From assembly GCA_002435955.1 (NCBI GenBank), contig DIWZ01000005.1, positions 1 through 64,000 on the forward strand: 64,000 nucleotides of DNA. Direction: 5' to 3'. The notes beneath the pieces were generated by a model, which saw nothing but the letters and a program-made list of their open reading frames with translations, had not been told where the DNA came from and made no database searches. Shown here piece after piece: positions 1 through 8,723 of the stretch; the first letter of the stretch is position 1, and the number at the start of each line of letters is the position of its first letter. The position numbers and the translations under genes were made by a program. Source of the DNA: Pelobacter sp. UBA6093 (GTDB taxonomy: Bacteria; Desulfobacterota; Desulfuromonadia; Desulfuromonadales; Syntrophotaleaceae).

Positions 1-200
1 GGATCCATCCAGGTGTTGAGCAGATTGACTGTCTCGCCCTTGCCGGCACCATCCAATCCGGTAAGCACGATGATGACCGGAAAATCCTTGTTCCGAACCA
101 GTTCGAATTGCGCGTCGAGCAAGGCTTCCCGCAATCCGGGAACCTGCTGTTTATAGGTTTCCTTGCCGATTTGATGCCCCAGTTCCGCGGATTCAAACAT
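1..200 (-). CDS. Polyphosphate:AMP phosphotransferase-like kinase (PPK2 family), N-terminal part
   Basis: The gene runs off the left edge; about 66 N-terminal residues are visible. They read MFESAELGHQIGKETYK followed by a stretch with VIIVLTGLDGAGKGETVN, a Walker A-type loop (GLDGAGKG) typical of PPK2-class enzymes and the tandem PPK2 protein Pap. These enzymes move phosphate between polyphosphate and nucleotides in the cytoplasm. The N-terminal region with an EL.....Q..L...Q motif before the P-loop is the usual arrangement. The gene lies just upstream of sixA on the same strand, in a cluster rich in polyphosphate-linked families. The specific substrate (AMP, ADP or GDP) cannot be read from this fragment. 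Confidence 0.8.
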   Translation of the reverse strand, partial: MFESAELGHQIGKETYKQQVPGLREALLDAQFELVRNKDFPVIIVLTGLDGAGKGETVNLLNTWMD

Positions 201-222
201 GGATTCTCCGGCCTTTCGGCAT

Positions 223-720
223 TTATTTCCGTGACTGGCCCGGATAGTCGTAAAAAACCAAACGGCCCTGCCCTTCCGCTAGCTCGGACCAGGCGGCAAT
301 GTCCAGCTCGCTGCACACCACGCCACAGGTGGGGATCTGATCGATAGTAAAACTGTTGACCAAATTGTTCAGCTCCGTAAAACCCGGATTATGGCCCACC
401 AGCATGACGTGATCGCAGGCTGCGTCGAGTTGGCGCAGCATGGTCAGCAAATCCTCGGCAGATGCCTCGTAAATGCCATCCAGCTGCCTGATTTTCTTTT
501 TGCCGAAACCGATTTTTTTGGCCACCCTGCGGGCCGTTCCAACCGCCCGCCGGGCGGGGCTGGTCAAGAGAAGGTCCGGCACCAGCGCTTTTTCTGCCAG
601 ACGTTGTCCCATGCGGGAGGCCGCCTCCTTGCCGCCCCGGCTCAGGGGCCGTTCCAGATCCGCCAGAGGGCCATCCTTGCCTTTTGATTTGGCATGTCGA
701 AGCAGTGTCAAAGTTTTCAT
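223..720 (-). CDS. sixA: Phosphohistidine phosphatase SixA
   Basis: 165-residue histidine phosphatase of the SixA branch. The N-terminus MKTLTLLRHAKS carries the catalytic RH motif (His9), and HNPG follows in the C-terminal half (MLVGHNPGF), as expected for the second catalytic His region. The start at 720 is chosen because AAAGGAGA stands 7-10 bases upstream; a longer reading frame to 810 lacks family similarity. In E. coli SixA removes phosphate from phosphohistidine on HPt or PTS NPr proteins. Here it lies between a PPK2-type kinase and CYTH/CHAD genes, suggesting a role in phosphate or polyphosphate physiology (inference). Confidence 0.88.
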   Translation of the reverse strand: MKTLTLLRHAKSKGKDGPLADLERPLSRGGKEAASRMGQRLAEKALVPDLLLTSPARRAVGTARRVAKKIGFGKKKIRQLDGIYEASAEDLLTMLRQLDAACDHVMLVGHNPGFTELNNLVNSFTIDQIPTCGVVCSELDIAAWSELAEGQGRLVFYDYPGQSRK

Positions 721-736
721 AGGTGAAACATCTCCT

Positions 737-1201
737 TTACCATTTTGAATAGGGGTGCCGTACCAGGTTGGCGTTGTAGTAACGCGGATCCTGGGACACC
801 TCTTCGCCAACCCAGGGAGGCGGCACTATGCTCTGCCCCTCCTCCCGCAATTCGACTTCCGCCAGCACCAACCCCTGGTTTTCCGCCAGAAATTCGTCCA
901 CCTCCCAAACCAGTCCGGCATGTTCGATACAATACCGGTATTTTTCAATCAGTGGTTTCAGGCAAAGACGCTCCAGCATCTCCATGGCATCCGCGACCGG
1001 GATCGGATATTCATACTCGGCCCGCGAAAGCCCCCTGGTTTGCCCCTTGACAGTCAGAAAAGCCGTTGCGCCCATCACCCGGATCCGCACGGTACAGCCT
1101 TTTTCTGCCGACAGATAGCCCTGGCGGTAAAGTTCCCGGGAGGCACCGGCCTTCCATGAATCATCGATCACCAGGAATTTACGTTCGATCTCGGTTGCCA
1201 T
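737..1201 (-). CDS. CYTH domain triphosphatase
   Basis: 154-residue single-domain CYTH (triphosphate tunnel metalloenzyme) protein. The diagnostic N-terminal ExExK motif is visible as EIERK (Glu4, Glu6, Lys8), followed by basic and acidic residues of alternating beta strands (RIRVMG, LTVKGQ, EYEYPI). The length and motif match the short bacterial TTMs, which hydrolyse inorganic triphosphate or related substrates with Mg2+ or Mn2+ rather than making cAMP. It sits between sixA and a CHAD gene. CYTH and CHAD are classic partners, often fused, so this is the same pair encoded separately. Substrate not determinable. Confidence 0.9.
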   Translation of the reverse strand: MATEIERKFLVIDDSWKAGASRELYRQGYLSAEKGCTVRIRVMGATAFLTVKGQTRGLSRAEYEYPIPVADAMEMLERLCLKPLIEKYRYCIEHAGLVWEVDEFLAENQGLVLAEVELREEGQSIVPPPWVGEEVSQDPRYYNANLVRHPYSKW

Positions 1202-1253
1202 GCCGTTCCTTTCAATGAATTGGCGGTTTTTGCAAAGCTTCCCGGGCCGGGGA

Positions 1254-2813
1254 TCAGGACGGAAACAGGTCTTCGAACAGACGTCGATATTTGGCTTTGT
1301 GAAATTCGGCGAATTGCGCCTTGAAAGCCTTGCGAACCTGTTGCTGCTTGCGGTTAAGGCTCGCTACCAGCATGCCCATGGCAACCAGGGTCTCCGCCGG
1401 GGTTTCCTGTTCGGCGACCATCTGCTGACTCATTTCACGCAAGGCGGCGCTTTGCACTTCCAGGTCCTGAAAAGCCCCCAGGTTGTCCTGCAGCAGTTTC
1501 AAGCCTTTGATAAGCTTGGTGATTTTGGTGGGAGGATAGAGCGATTGAAAAAATTCCAGCAGGTAACGCAATTTCTTGCAACTTTTACGCAACCGGTGCA
1601 GATCGCTTGCCGGAGAGGCGCGGGTGATCCTTTTGCCCTGTTTGATCACCCGTCGATAAGCCTGGGCGATTTGTTCCCCGGCGACCTGGGACACGGGCCG
1701 CATGGCGTTGCCCAGGGTGGTTCTGGCCGGCAGGGGTGCCTGCAGGAAGATCCGCCACCTGTCCACAAGTTGCCGGTAGCGATGGGACCTGAGTGCCTTG
1801 GCGAGCCTGGCCTGCTCCTTTTGCTGCCGGGTTTGCAGAAATGTATGCAGCGGTTGCAGGTCGTCACGCACCTCGAGTGGTAATTCGGTCACGTAATCGT
1901 CATAATGCAAAAGATAAACATCCAGATCGCGAGTCGGCCCCGTAACCTGTCCCAGCCAGGCAAAACCGTCCCGAAACCGCATCAGTTTTTTGTTGGGGAA
2001 AATCTCCTTGATCTGCCCCAGCAGGCTGCGCGTGCGGCGCACCGCCACCCGGAAGTCGTGCAGGAATTCCGTATCGAGCGCAGCCACGGTCCCCGCCTCG
2101 TTGGCCTCGAGGATGTCAAGTTGCCCAAGCAGAATGGCCTTGGCCGCGGCATCCGTGCGCATTGCCCCATCAAGCTGCAGTCTGACCCGAGGGGGATCTC
2201 CGCCGGCCTTTTTCCCCAGAGCCGTCAAGGCCTCCTGCAAAAGACTATCCTCCGACGGAGTCAGCCCGAACCCTTCCTGCAGAATCTGCTCAACCTGCCT
2301 GGCCACGTCGCGATGTCCCTTGACTGGCAGCACCCGCAACCTTGACAACAACAGCTGCCGTTTGCGGACCCCGGTCGACTGCAGGGTGTTTTCAGAAAAA
2401 CAAAGCTTTAAAAGGGGTTCCTGGTCATGGTTGACCACCCGCCAGGTCTGTTCCCGCACCAACAGTCGGGCGACCGGGAACAAGGCTCGCACCTCCAGGA
2501 TGACTGCGAGTTTTTCCTGCAGGGGGCCTTCGGGAAAATCCCGGGCGAAGCGGACAGCGAGGTCGTCTTCCAGAACCAGCGAGCCTTCGACAGCCTCGGC
2601 CCCAGACAGGATGAAACAACATTCCCCCTCCACAAGCTCTTTTCTCAGGGTGCAGCCGGCGGCATGCAGTCGCCAGTCAAAGCTGTCAAAATACGTACAG
2701 GAACGACTTTGAGGCAATTCCTCGACCAGGGAAAACTGGCCGTCAAGCCCTGCTCGCAACGGCCCCGGATCCGCCTGGCCATTCATGACATATTCCCGGC
2801 TTTTTCCTGCCAT
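1254..2813 (-). CDS. CYTH-like/CHAD domain protein
   Basis: About 519 residues. The C-terminal half is a CHAD domain: FLHDFRVAVRRTRSLL, then LHRLRKSCKKLRYLLEF, with the conserved histidines and dense Arg/Lys expected for binding polyphosphate. The N-terminal third (YFDSFDWRLHAAGCTLRKE) resembles a degenerate CYTH tunnel domain. CHAD proteins are reported to associate with polyphosphate granules. The ATG at 2813 has AAGGGGA 6 bases upstream. A GTG at 2837 overlapping the stop of the upstream small gene (GTGA) is an alternative that would add 8 residues and give translational coupling. The gene is followed by the single-domain CYTH gene on the same strand. Confidence 0.88.
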   Translation of the reverse strand: MAGKSREYVMNGQADPGPLRAGLDGQFSLVEELPQSRSCTYFDSFDWRLHAAGCTLRKELVEGECCFILSGAEAVEGSLVLEDDLAVRFARDFPEGPLQEKLAVILEVRALFPVARLLVREQTWRVVNHDQEPLLKLCFSENTLQSTGVRKRQLLLSRLRVLPVKGHRDVARQVEQILQEGFGLTPSEDSLLQEALTALGKKAGGDPPRVRLQLDGAMRTDAAAKAILLGQLDILEANEAGTVAALDTEFLHDFRVAVRRTRSLLGQIKEIFPNKKLMRFRDGFAWLGQVTGPTRDLDVYLLHYDDYVTELPLEVRDDLQPLHTFLQTRQQKEQARLAKALRSHRYRQLVDRWRIFLQAPLPARTTLGNAMRPVSQVAGEQIAQAYRRVIKQGKRITRASPASDLHRLRKSCKKLRYLLEFFQSLYPPTKITKLIKGLKLLQDNLGAFQDLEVQSAALREMSQQMVAEQETPAETLVAMGMLVASLNRKQQQVRKAFKAQFAEFHKAKYRRLFEDLFPS

Positions 2814-2833
2814 ACATCCCCTTTGCGACGCCG

Positions 2834-2995
2834 TCACTTTTTATCTTTCTTTTTCCCTTTGTCGGCGTCCTTTTTTTTGATTTTTTCAGGTTTGCAAATA
2901 TGCTTCTTTTTTTCGCTCACCGCGCCGCATTTCTCGCACTTGAAGGCACCATCCTGCGGTTTGGATTCGGATTTGCCTTTCAGACAGGACCCCAT
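2834..2995 (-). CDS. Small lysine-rich zinc-ribbon-like protein (53 aa)
   Basis: Short frame MGSCLKGKSESKP... with CEKCG at residues 20-24, a further Cys after KKKHI, and a C-terminal tail that is almost all Lys and Asp (KKKDADKGKKKDKK). The CxxC plus HxC pattern suggests a small metal-binding knuckle. Its TGA stop overlaps a potential GTG start of the CHAD gene (GTGA), consistent with one transcript. A highly basic tail beside polyphosphate genes could bind a polyanion, but this is inference. Function unknown. Confidence 0.6.
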   Translation of the reverse strand: MGSCLKGKSESKPQDGAFKCEKCGAVSEKKKHICKPEKIKKKDADKGKKKDKK

Positions 2996-3200
2996 GTTTA
3001 AACCTCGTCTGCAATGGGTTGTTTTTGACTATTCTGGTTAGTATAGTTGGAATAGACAAGGATTCAAGCAAAACGGGGCATGGGCTTCTCTTCCGGTTCA
3101 CCGGCGATGTCGGCGAGCGAATCACACCGAAACGAAATCCTGACAAACGCGTGGCATTCTTATCGGAATTACTATTTTCCACTATCCGCGGAGCCCCCTG

Positions 3201-4772
3201 ATGACACAACCCAATCAACGCCTGGCCGCCATCGATATCGGTACCAACTCCATACGTTGCGTGGTGGTGGAAGTGGATGCGGCGGGACGTTTCAAAACGC
3301 TGGATGACGAAAAAGCCACGGTCCGCCTCGGTGAGGGGCTCGCCGGCAGCGGCGAGATTTCGCCGCAGGCATGGCAACGTGCCGAGGAAGCCCTGCTGCG
3401 CATGAAGATGATTGCCTCAGGCTACGGCGCCCGGGCCATCGAAGCTGTGGCCACCAGCGCCGTGCGCAAGGCGCGCAACGGACAGGCTTTTGTTGACGCC
3501 ATGGCAGCGTCTACCGGCATCGAGATCGTGGTGATCTCAGGTGACGAGGAAGCGGATCTGGCCCTTTTAAGCGCCCGCAACAATTTCGATCTGGAAAACC
3601 TGCGCTGTGCCCTGGTCGATATCGGCGGCGGTAGCCTGGAAATCATCGTTACCGCCGATGCCCTGATCGAAACCATTTGCTCTCTGGATCTGGGAACCCT
3701 GGTGCTGACGGAACGGTTTTTCAGTAAAGATCCTGTCCCGGAAAAGGATCTGAATGCTCTGCGCAAGCATGTCCGTTCAGCCCTGAAAAAAAATCTCGAT
3801 GTGCAGGAGTTCGACGTCCAGTGCCTGATCGGCTCGGGTGGCACCATGACCACCATTGCCGGCATGGTCATGGCGATGCGCAATGAGCAGTACAGCTCAT
3901 TGCACGGGTACGAAGTCCTGCGTTCCGAAGTCGTGCACCTGGTGGCGATGCTGAGACGCAAGACCCTCAAGGAGCGAAAAGCCGTGCAGGGCCTCAGTGC
4001 CGATCGGGCGGACATTATTCTGGCGGGGGTGGCGACGGTCGACGAAGTCATGCGCTACCTCGATGTCAATTTTCTCCGGGTCAACGCCCACGGCATTCGC
4101 CAGGGACTGATCCTGAAAAGCCTGGCGAAACATGGTCTGACGGCCCCGCAGCCTCAGGCCCAGAACGGCATGGCATCGGTTCTGGATTTTGCCCGCCACT
4201 GCCATGTCAACGAAAACCATGCCAACCAGGTTGCCATGCTGGCCCTGCGGATTTTCGACACCGTCAGCCCGCTCACCGATCTGGACGGCCGCAGCCGGCA
4301 ATTGCTGGAAGCTGCAGCCATCCTGCACGATGTCGGTTATTTCATCAATTACGATAAGCATCACCAGCATTCCTATCACCTGATCCGCCATGCCAATCTG
4401 TTCGGGTTTTCTCCCCAGGAGAAGGAAATCGTCGCCAACCTGGCTCGCTATCACCGCAAAAAAACGCCCCGCAAAAAGCATGAAAACTTTGCCCGGCTAC
4501 CCGCCGACGTTCAGCGGCAAGTCAAACAGCTGGCCGGTATCCTGCGCCTGGCCGACGGCCTGGACCGGCGGCGCAACCAAGCCGTAAAGTCCATGGAATG
4601 CCAACTGGCCGATGCACGGCTCAGCATCACGCTGCACTCCGACGAGGACCTTTCGGTGGAGCTGCACAGCGGAAAAATCCGTAGCGATCTACTGGGGGAG
4701 GCTTTCAGGTGCGACGTTTCGCTGCATATCCGGCGCACCCCGGCTGGACAGGAAGCGGTAACGCCCGGGTGA
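3201..4772 (+). CDS. ppx: Exopolyphosphatase/guanosine pentaphosphatase (Ppx/GppA) with HD domain
   Basis: 523 residues, the usual length of the long Ppx/GppA type. The ASKHA fold begins with LAAIDIGTNSIRCVVVE (phosphate-1 loop) and continues with ALVDIGGGSLEI (phosphate-2) and LIGSGGTMTTIAGM. The C-terminal region from about residue 330 is an HD-type domain with ILHDVGYFINYDKHHQHS. The enzyme removes terminal phosphates from polyphosphate or converts pppGpp to ppGpp. It is divergent from the CHAD/CYTH/SixA/PPK2 genes, completing a polyphosphate turnover cluster. The ATG is preceded by GGAG at 8-9 bases. Confidence 0.93.
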   Translation: MTQPNQRLAAIDIGTNSIRCVVVEVDAAGRFKTLDDEKATVRLGEGLAGSGEISPQAWQRAEEALLRMKMIASGYGARAIEAVATSAVRKARNGQAFVDAMAASTGIEIVVISGDEEADLALLSARNNFDLENLRCALVDIGGGSLEIIVTADALIETICSLDLGTLVLTERFFSKDPVPEKDLNALRKHVRSALKKNLDVQEFDVQCLIGSGGTMTTIAGMVMAMRNEQYSSLHGYEVLRSEVVHLVAMLRRKTLKERKAVQGLSADRADIILAGVATVDEVMRYLDVNFLRVNAHGIRQGLILKSLAKHGLTAPQPQAQNGMASVLDFARHCHVNENHANQVAMLALRIFDTVSPLTDLDGRSRQLLEAAAILHDVGYFINYDKHHQHSYHLIRHANLFGFSPQEKEIVANLARYHRKKTPRKKHENFARLPADVQRQVKQLAGILRLADGLDRRRNQAVKSMECQLADARLSITLHSDEDLSVELHSGKIRSDLLGEAFRCDVSLHIRRTPAGQEAVTPG

Positions 4773-4852
4773 CAGGCACCGGTGGCCAACCACGATCCGT
4801 TGGTACTCAGTACCTCCGGTTGTTAAGCCTGATGCCCTCGCAAAAACGCATA

Positions 4853-4983
4853 GGATGGCTAAGCAAAAATTTCGCCCTACAAGGCTTGGTGGTTTTTCAG
4901 GGGCGAAGGCATACATATAGTATGTCGAGGTCCTGAAAAAACGCCGTAACGCCGGAGGGCGGACTTTTTGCGACGCCATCAAG
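4853..4983 (+). repeat. Interspersed repeat family R7, copy A
   Basis: Downstream of ppx. The segment GGATGGCTAAGCAAAAA, then CTACAAGGCTTGGTGG and TTTTTCAGGGG, ending with TTTTTGCGACGCCATCAAG, recurs in reverse orientation at 38621-38792. The ends are well conserved and the middle is divergent and longer in copy B. Confidence 0.75.
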
Positions 4984-5025
4984 CCTGCCTGCTGACTGTT
5001 TCTTCATGCCGGAGGTGGTTGCGCC

Positions 5026-5895
5026 ATGCTGACACGCGAAGGAGAAATCCGCCTGGCCGATGAGCGCAGCCTCTGCTACGCCGAATTCGGCACCGCCGAC
5101 GGCAAGCCGGTCCTGTATTTCCACGGGCTGCCAGCTTCCCGGCTCGAGGCCCGGCTCACCCACGCAGCCGCCTGCCGCCTCGGGATCCGTATCCTGGCCC
5201 CCGATCGGCCAGGTTTCGGTCGCTCCGATTTCCAGCCGGGACGCGTTTTGGCCGACTGGCCGCAAGACGTCGCACAAATGGCCGACGCCCTGGGACTTGA
5301 ACGCTTCGCCGTGCTGGGGGTTTCCGGTGGCGGCCCCTATGCCGTCGCCTGCGCCTGCCGGCTGCCGCAACGGCTGACCGCGGTTGGCCTGGTCGCCCCC
5401 CTGGGACCGGTGGCCCTGCCCGGACTGGACAACGTTATGAAGGGGCCGGCCCGCTTCAGTTTTCACCTGGCCAGACATCGGCCGCGCCTTGCCCACCTGC
5501 TCTATGCCGAACTGCTCGGCCGGCTGCTGCGCCGTCAGCCGCTGCTCGCCCTGCTGTTGCTGCAGGTGGCCACGCCCGACCGTCCGGTGGTACAGGGCGC
5601 CGAAACCAGGCAAATCCTGCGCCGCTCCATTCAGGAAGCCTTTCGCAACGGCGGGCAAGGAGCGGTGGCGGAACTGCGGCTGCTCGCCTCCGACTGGGGA
5701 TTGGACCTGCGGCGGATCACCACTGCTGTGCACCTCTGGCATGGCGAACAAGACCGAACCGTGCCAGTGATCATGGGGCGCCACCTGGCCGCCGTAATTC
5801 CGCAATGTCAGGCCCGTTTCCTTCCTGAGGAGGGGCATTTCTCGCTGCCGGTCAACCATATGGAGGAGATTTTGCGAATCCTGGTCGAGGTTTAA
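5026..5895 (+). CDS. Alpha/beta hydrolase
   Basis: 289-residue alpha/beta-hydrolase fold protein. It shows the oxyanion-hole HG (YFHGLPASR), the nucleophile elbow GVSGGGPYA with the catalytic Ser, a late Asp (HGEQDRTVP) and the catalytic His (EEGHFSLP). The order and spacing are canonical for the family (esterases, haloperoxidase-like and C-C hydrolases). No signal peptide, so it is cytoplasmic. It converges with the M20 deacylase gene on the other strand, 18 bases away. Substrate cannot be predicted. Confidence 0.88.
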   Translation: MLTREGEIRLADERSLCYAEFGTADGKPVLYFHGLPASRLEARLTHAAACRLGIRILAPDRPGFGRSDFQPGRVLADWPQDVAQMADALGLERFAVLGVSGGGPYAVACACRLPQRLTAVGLVAPLGPVALPGLDNVMKGPARFSFHLARHRPRLAHLLYAELLGRLLRRQPLLALLLLQVATPDRPVVQGAETRQILRRSIQEAFRNGGQGAVAELRLLASDWGLDLRRITTAVHLWHGEQDRTVPVIMGRHLAAVIPQCQARFLPEEGHFSLPVNHMEEILRILVEV

Positions 5896-5913
5896 GGAAA
5901 CCGACAGCCGGGA

Positions 5914-7185
5914 TTATTCCGCCAGACCGCACCAGCGAGCGAGAAACAGGGCATAGCTTTTGGCGACCTGCTGGATGCTGGCAAGGTTTACCCGTTCGTT
6001 GGCGGCATGGATGTTTTCCGCCACAGGGCCGTAGCAGGTCCCTCGCCCCTGTCCGAATTGATGAAAGGCCCGCAGATCCGTGGTGCAGGTCGAAACATAG
6101 CTCTCGGCGTCCCTGCCGGTCAAATCCCGGTGACAGGCGTTCAGCGTAGCCAGCACCGGGTGGTCGCGACCGATGGTATGCCCCTCGGAGCGAAATGCAT
6201 AGAATTCCACCTGCGGAGGGTTGTCCGCCAGCCAGGCATCGGCCTGCGCAGCCTGCGCGACAGCGGCTTCGATGCGACGGCAGACCTGCAAATAAGAGGT
6301 GCCGGGAAAAAACGCCAGACGGCCGTGGAACTCGGCGGCGGCCGGCACGGTGGAAGGCCAGTCGCCGCCCCGGAAAATGCCGATGTTCAAGTTGAGGGGA
6401 TGCCGGAGGTCCCGGTAGACCGCCGGTCGCGGCTCCGTATTCATGGCGGCTTCCAGGCTGCGCAGGGCCGCGATGACGGGCCAGCTTTTCTCGATGGCGT
6501 TGGTACTGGAGCCGGCCGCCAGCACATGGCTCGGCACCCCGCGCATGGTCACCTTGAACCACAGCACCCCGAGCTGCGCCGTGTACAAGGTAGCCCCGAA
6601 AGGCTCGGGGATGAGCACCGCCTCGGCATCATAACCGGCCTGCAGGCAGGCCAGCGCCCCGTTGCCGCAGCACTCCTCCTCGATCACCACCTCCACGATA
6701 ACCGGCGCACGCAGGCCGAAGCCGGCCCGCTCCACGGCGTGCAGCGCATAGGTCATGGCCGCCACCCCCGCCTTCATATCCCCGGCACCGCGGCCGTACA
6801 GCCAACCTTCACGGCGGACCGGGTTGAAAGGGTCGGTATCCCAGAGCGCCAGCGGTTCAGGGCTGACCACGTCGAGATGGCCGTTGAACAACGCGCTGCG
6901 ACCGCCGGCGGCATCCGCCGGACGTTTTGCCACCAGGTTGTAGCGTCCCTCGTAACGCCAGGGCACCGGCGCGAAACCGGGATGGTCTGCCAGCTTTTCA
7001 GGTTCGATCGGCACCCGCACCGGCGGCAGGCCCAGATCCCGCAACGCCTCCTCCATCACCCCCAGTGCGCCGGCCTCCTGCTCCAACACACTCGGCTGCC
7101 GCACCAGGCGTTCGGTCAGATCGATGATGTCGTCGGCCAGAGCGTCGACTGTAGCGATAATTTTCCGTTCGCGGACATCCATCAT
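5914..7185 (-). CDS. M20 family deacylase/peptidase (ArgE/DapE/ACY1 type)
   Basis: 423 residues. Metal-binding motifs are in order: FNGHLDVVSPEP (first zinc His/Asp), YGRGAGDMKAG (bridging Asp), VIEEECCGNGA (catalytic Glu pair). A dimerisation-domain insert and a C-terminal TIGRDHPVLATL stretch fit acetylornithine deacetylase/succinyl-diaminopimelate desuccinylase-like enzymes. The family hydrolyses N-acyl amino acids with a dinuclear Zn or Co centre. It is next to CoA-transferase and aminotransferase genes on the same strand, suggesting N-acyl amino acid salvage feeding transamination (inference). The start region reads AAAGGAGGGATGATG; either ATG is possible. Confidence 0.88.
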   Translation of the reverse strand: MMDVRERKIIATVDALADDIIDLTERLVRQPSVLEQEAGALGVMEEALRDLGLPPVRVPIEPEKLADHPGFAPVPWRYEGRYNLVAKRPADAAGGRSALFNGHLDVVSPEPLALWDTDPFNPVRREGWLYGRGAGDMKAGVAAMTYALHAVERAGFGLRAPVIVEVVIEEECCGNGALACLQAGYDAEAVLIPEPFGATLYTAQLGVLWFKVTMRGVPSHVLAAGSSTNAIEKSWPVIAALRSLEAAMNTEPRPAVYRDLRHPLNLNIGIFRGGDWPSTVPAAAEFHGRLAFFPGTSYLQVCRRIEAAVAQAAQADAWLADNPPQVEFYAFRSEGHTIGRDHPVLATLNACHRDLTGRDAESYVSTCTTDLRAFHQFGQGRGTCYGPVAENIHAANERVNLASIQQVAKSYALFLARWCGLAE

Positions 7186-7260
7186 CCCTCCTTTGTCGGG
7201 GAAAAAGCCAAAATCCGATAGTCTCCCAGGATGGTTAAGTAGAGGGTATCTTTAACCGAC

Positions 7261-7911
7261 TCAGAAGCGCGGGATTTCCCCTTCCGGATACAAAAACGAC
7301 ACCCCGGTCTTCTCGCGCACCTCGTCGAGGCTCGTTTCTCGCGCCAGCTCCCGCAGCATCAGCCCCTGCGGGGTGACGTCAAACACCGCCAGTTCGGTGA
7401 TGATGGTTCTGACGCAGCCTTTGGCGGTCAGGGGCAGCGTGCACCGAGGCAGGATCTTGGGACTGCCGTCGCGGGTGGTATGCGCGGTGGTCACGATCAG
7501 CCGCCGCGCCTTCTGGGCCAGCTCCATGCCGCCGCCGATACCAGGGGTCATCTGGCCGGGAATGATCCAGTTGGCCAAATCACCGTTGGCCGATACCTGC
7601 AGGGTGCCGAGAAAGCTGACATCGACGCGCCCGCTGCGAATAATGGCGAAAGACACGGCACTATCGAAACAGGACGCACCGGCAGCCAGGGTCACGTAGT
7701 TGGCCCCGGCGTCGATGAGATTGCGGTCTTCGCCGCCACCACAACAGCGGGGACCGATGCCGAGGATGCCGTTTTCCGCCTGGATGAGAACCTCGCCCGG
7801 CTGCGGCAGATAGTCGGGAATCATGGTCGGGATGCCGATCCCCAGGTTGATGACCTGGCCCGGCTGCACCTCCAGGGCCGCACGCGCGGCGATTTTATGT
7901 TTATAGGACAT
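7261..7911 (-). CDS. CoA-transferase subunit B (acetoacetate/3-oxoacid type)
   Basis: 216 residues, the same length as AtoA/ScoB. It begins MSYKHKIAARAALEV and contains GIGIPTMIPDYL and the catalytic-Glu motif AENGILG. The family exchanges CoA between acyl-CoA and a free carboxylate through a glutamyl-CoA thioester. The start overlaps the 3' end of subunit A by 11 bases, the usual coupling for A/B pairs. The longer upstream frame lacks family similarity. The acid used cannot be fixed; acetoacetate, a 3-oxoacid or butyrate-type substrates are typical. Confidence 0.92.
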   Translation of the reverse strand: MSYKHKIAARAALEVQPGQVINLGIGIPTMIPDYLPQPGEVLIQAENGILGIGPRCCGGGEDRNLIDAGANYVTLAAGASCFDSAVSFAIIRSGRVDVSFLGTLQVSANGDLANWIIPGQMTPGIGGGMELAQKARRLIVTTAHTTRDGSPKILPRCTLPLTAKGCVRTIITELAVFDVTPQGLMLRELARETSLDEVREKTGVSFLYPEGEIPRF

Positions 7912-8596
7912 GTTGCGGCAAGACTCCGTAATCCGGGGTGAGTTGATCCAGAACCACCACGTGATCGACAAATGCGCCGGGCAGATGCACCCCGTCTGGG
8001 TCCAGGGAACCGGTGGGAACCACCGCCTCGACTTCGACGATGACCCGGTCGGCGGCCATCGCCATCAAGGGGCAGAAGTTGCGCGCGCTACGAGCGAACA
8101 CCAGATTGCCGGCCCGGTCGGCGGTGGCCGCATGAATCAACGCGATATCGGCCCGCAGAGCCGGCTCGAGAATCGCCTCGCGCCCCCCCACCGATATCAA
8201 CTGCCGGCTTTCGCGAAGGATGGTATCGATGCCGATGTCGGTCAGAATCCCGAGCAGTCCGGCACCGCCGGCGCGGATCTTTTCCGCCAGGATTCCCTGG
8301 GGATAGAGCTGCACCTCGATTTCCCGGCGGTTCATCATCGTCACCGCCGTCGCATTAAGACCGATGTGGGAAGCGATCAGGGCACGTACCCGCCCAGCCT
8401 CCAGCAACCGGGAGATCCCCATCCCCGGTTCGTTGGCGTCATTTTTCACCAGGGTCAGATCCCGCACGCCTTGCTGCAGCAGATGATCGAGCAGCAAAAA
8501 AGGCGTGCCCGGTGCGCCGAAGCCGCCGACCATCACGGTGTGGCCGTCCCGCACCGCCGCCAGGGCCTCCTCGATGGGCAGAGTCTTGTCGATCAT
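7901..8596 (-). CDS. CoA-transferase subunit A (acetoacetate/3-oxoacid type)
   Basis: 231 residues. It starts MIDKTLPIEEALAAV with AAAGGAG upstream and shows the glycine-rich CoA-binding loop VGGFGAPGTP, typical of AtoD/ScoA. It overlaps subunit B by 11 bases, so both subunits should be made in equal amounts. It lies downstream of a class III aminotransferase on the same strand. Together the M20, CoA-transferase and aminotransferase genes look like a catabolic operon for an amino acid or omega-amino acid whose carbon skeleton is activated by CoA transfer (inference). Confidence 0.92.
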   Translation of the reverse strand: MIDKTLPIEEALAAVRDGHTVMVGGFGAPGTPFLLLDHLLQQGVRDLTLVKNDANEPGMGISRLLEAGRVRALIASHIGLNATAVTMMNRREIEVQLYPQGILAEKIRAGGAGLLGILTDIGIDTILRESRQLISVGGREAILEPALRADIALIHAATADRAGNLVFARSARNFCPLMAMAADRVIVEVEAVVPTGSLDPDGVHLPGAFVDHVVVLDQLTPDYGVLPQHVL

Positions 8597-8723
8597 GGCA
8601 CTCCTTTGCATCACCGAACACAATTCAGGGGAATTTGATTTCATCGCTATCGGGATCGATTGCTGAGCTTCCGGTTTCGATGGCAATCCCGATTTCGATT
8701 TGGATTATTTACCGTTTATATTC

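Noticed and set aside
6007..7221. 404-codon plus-strand open frame
   Set aside because: Antisense shadow of the M20 deacylase in GC-rich sequence.
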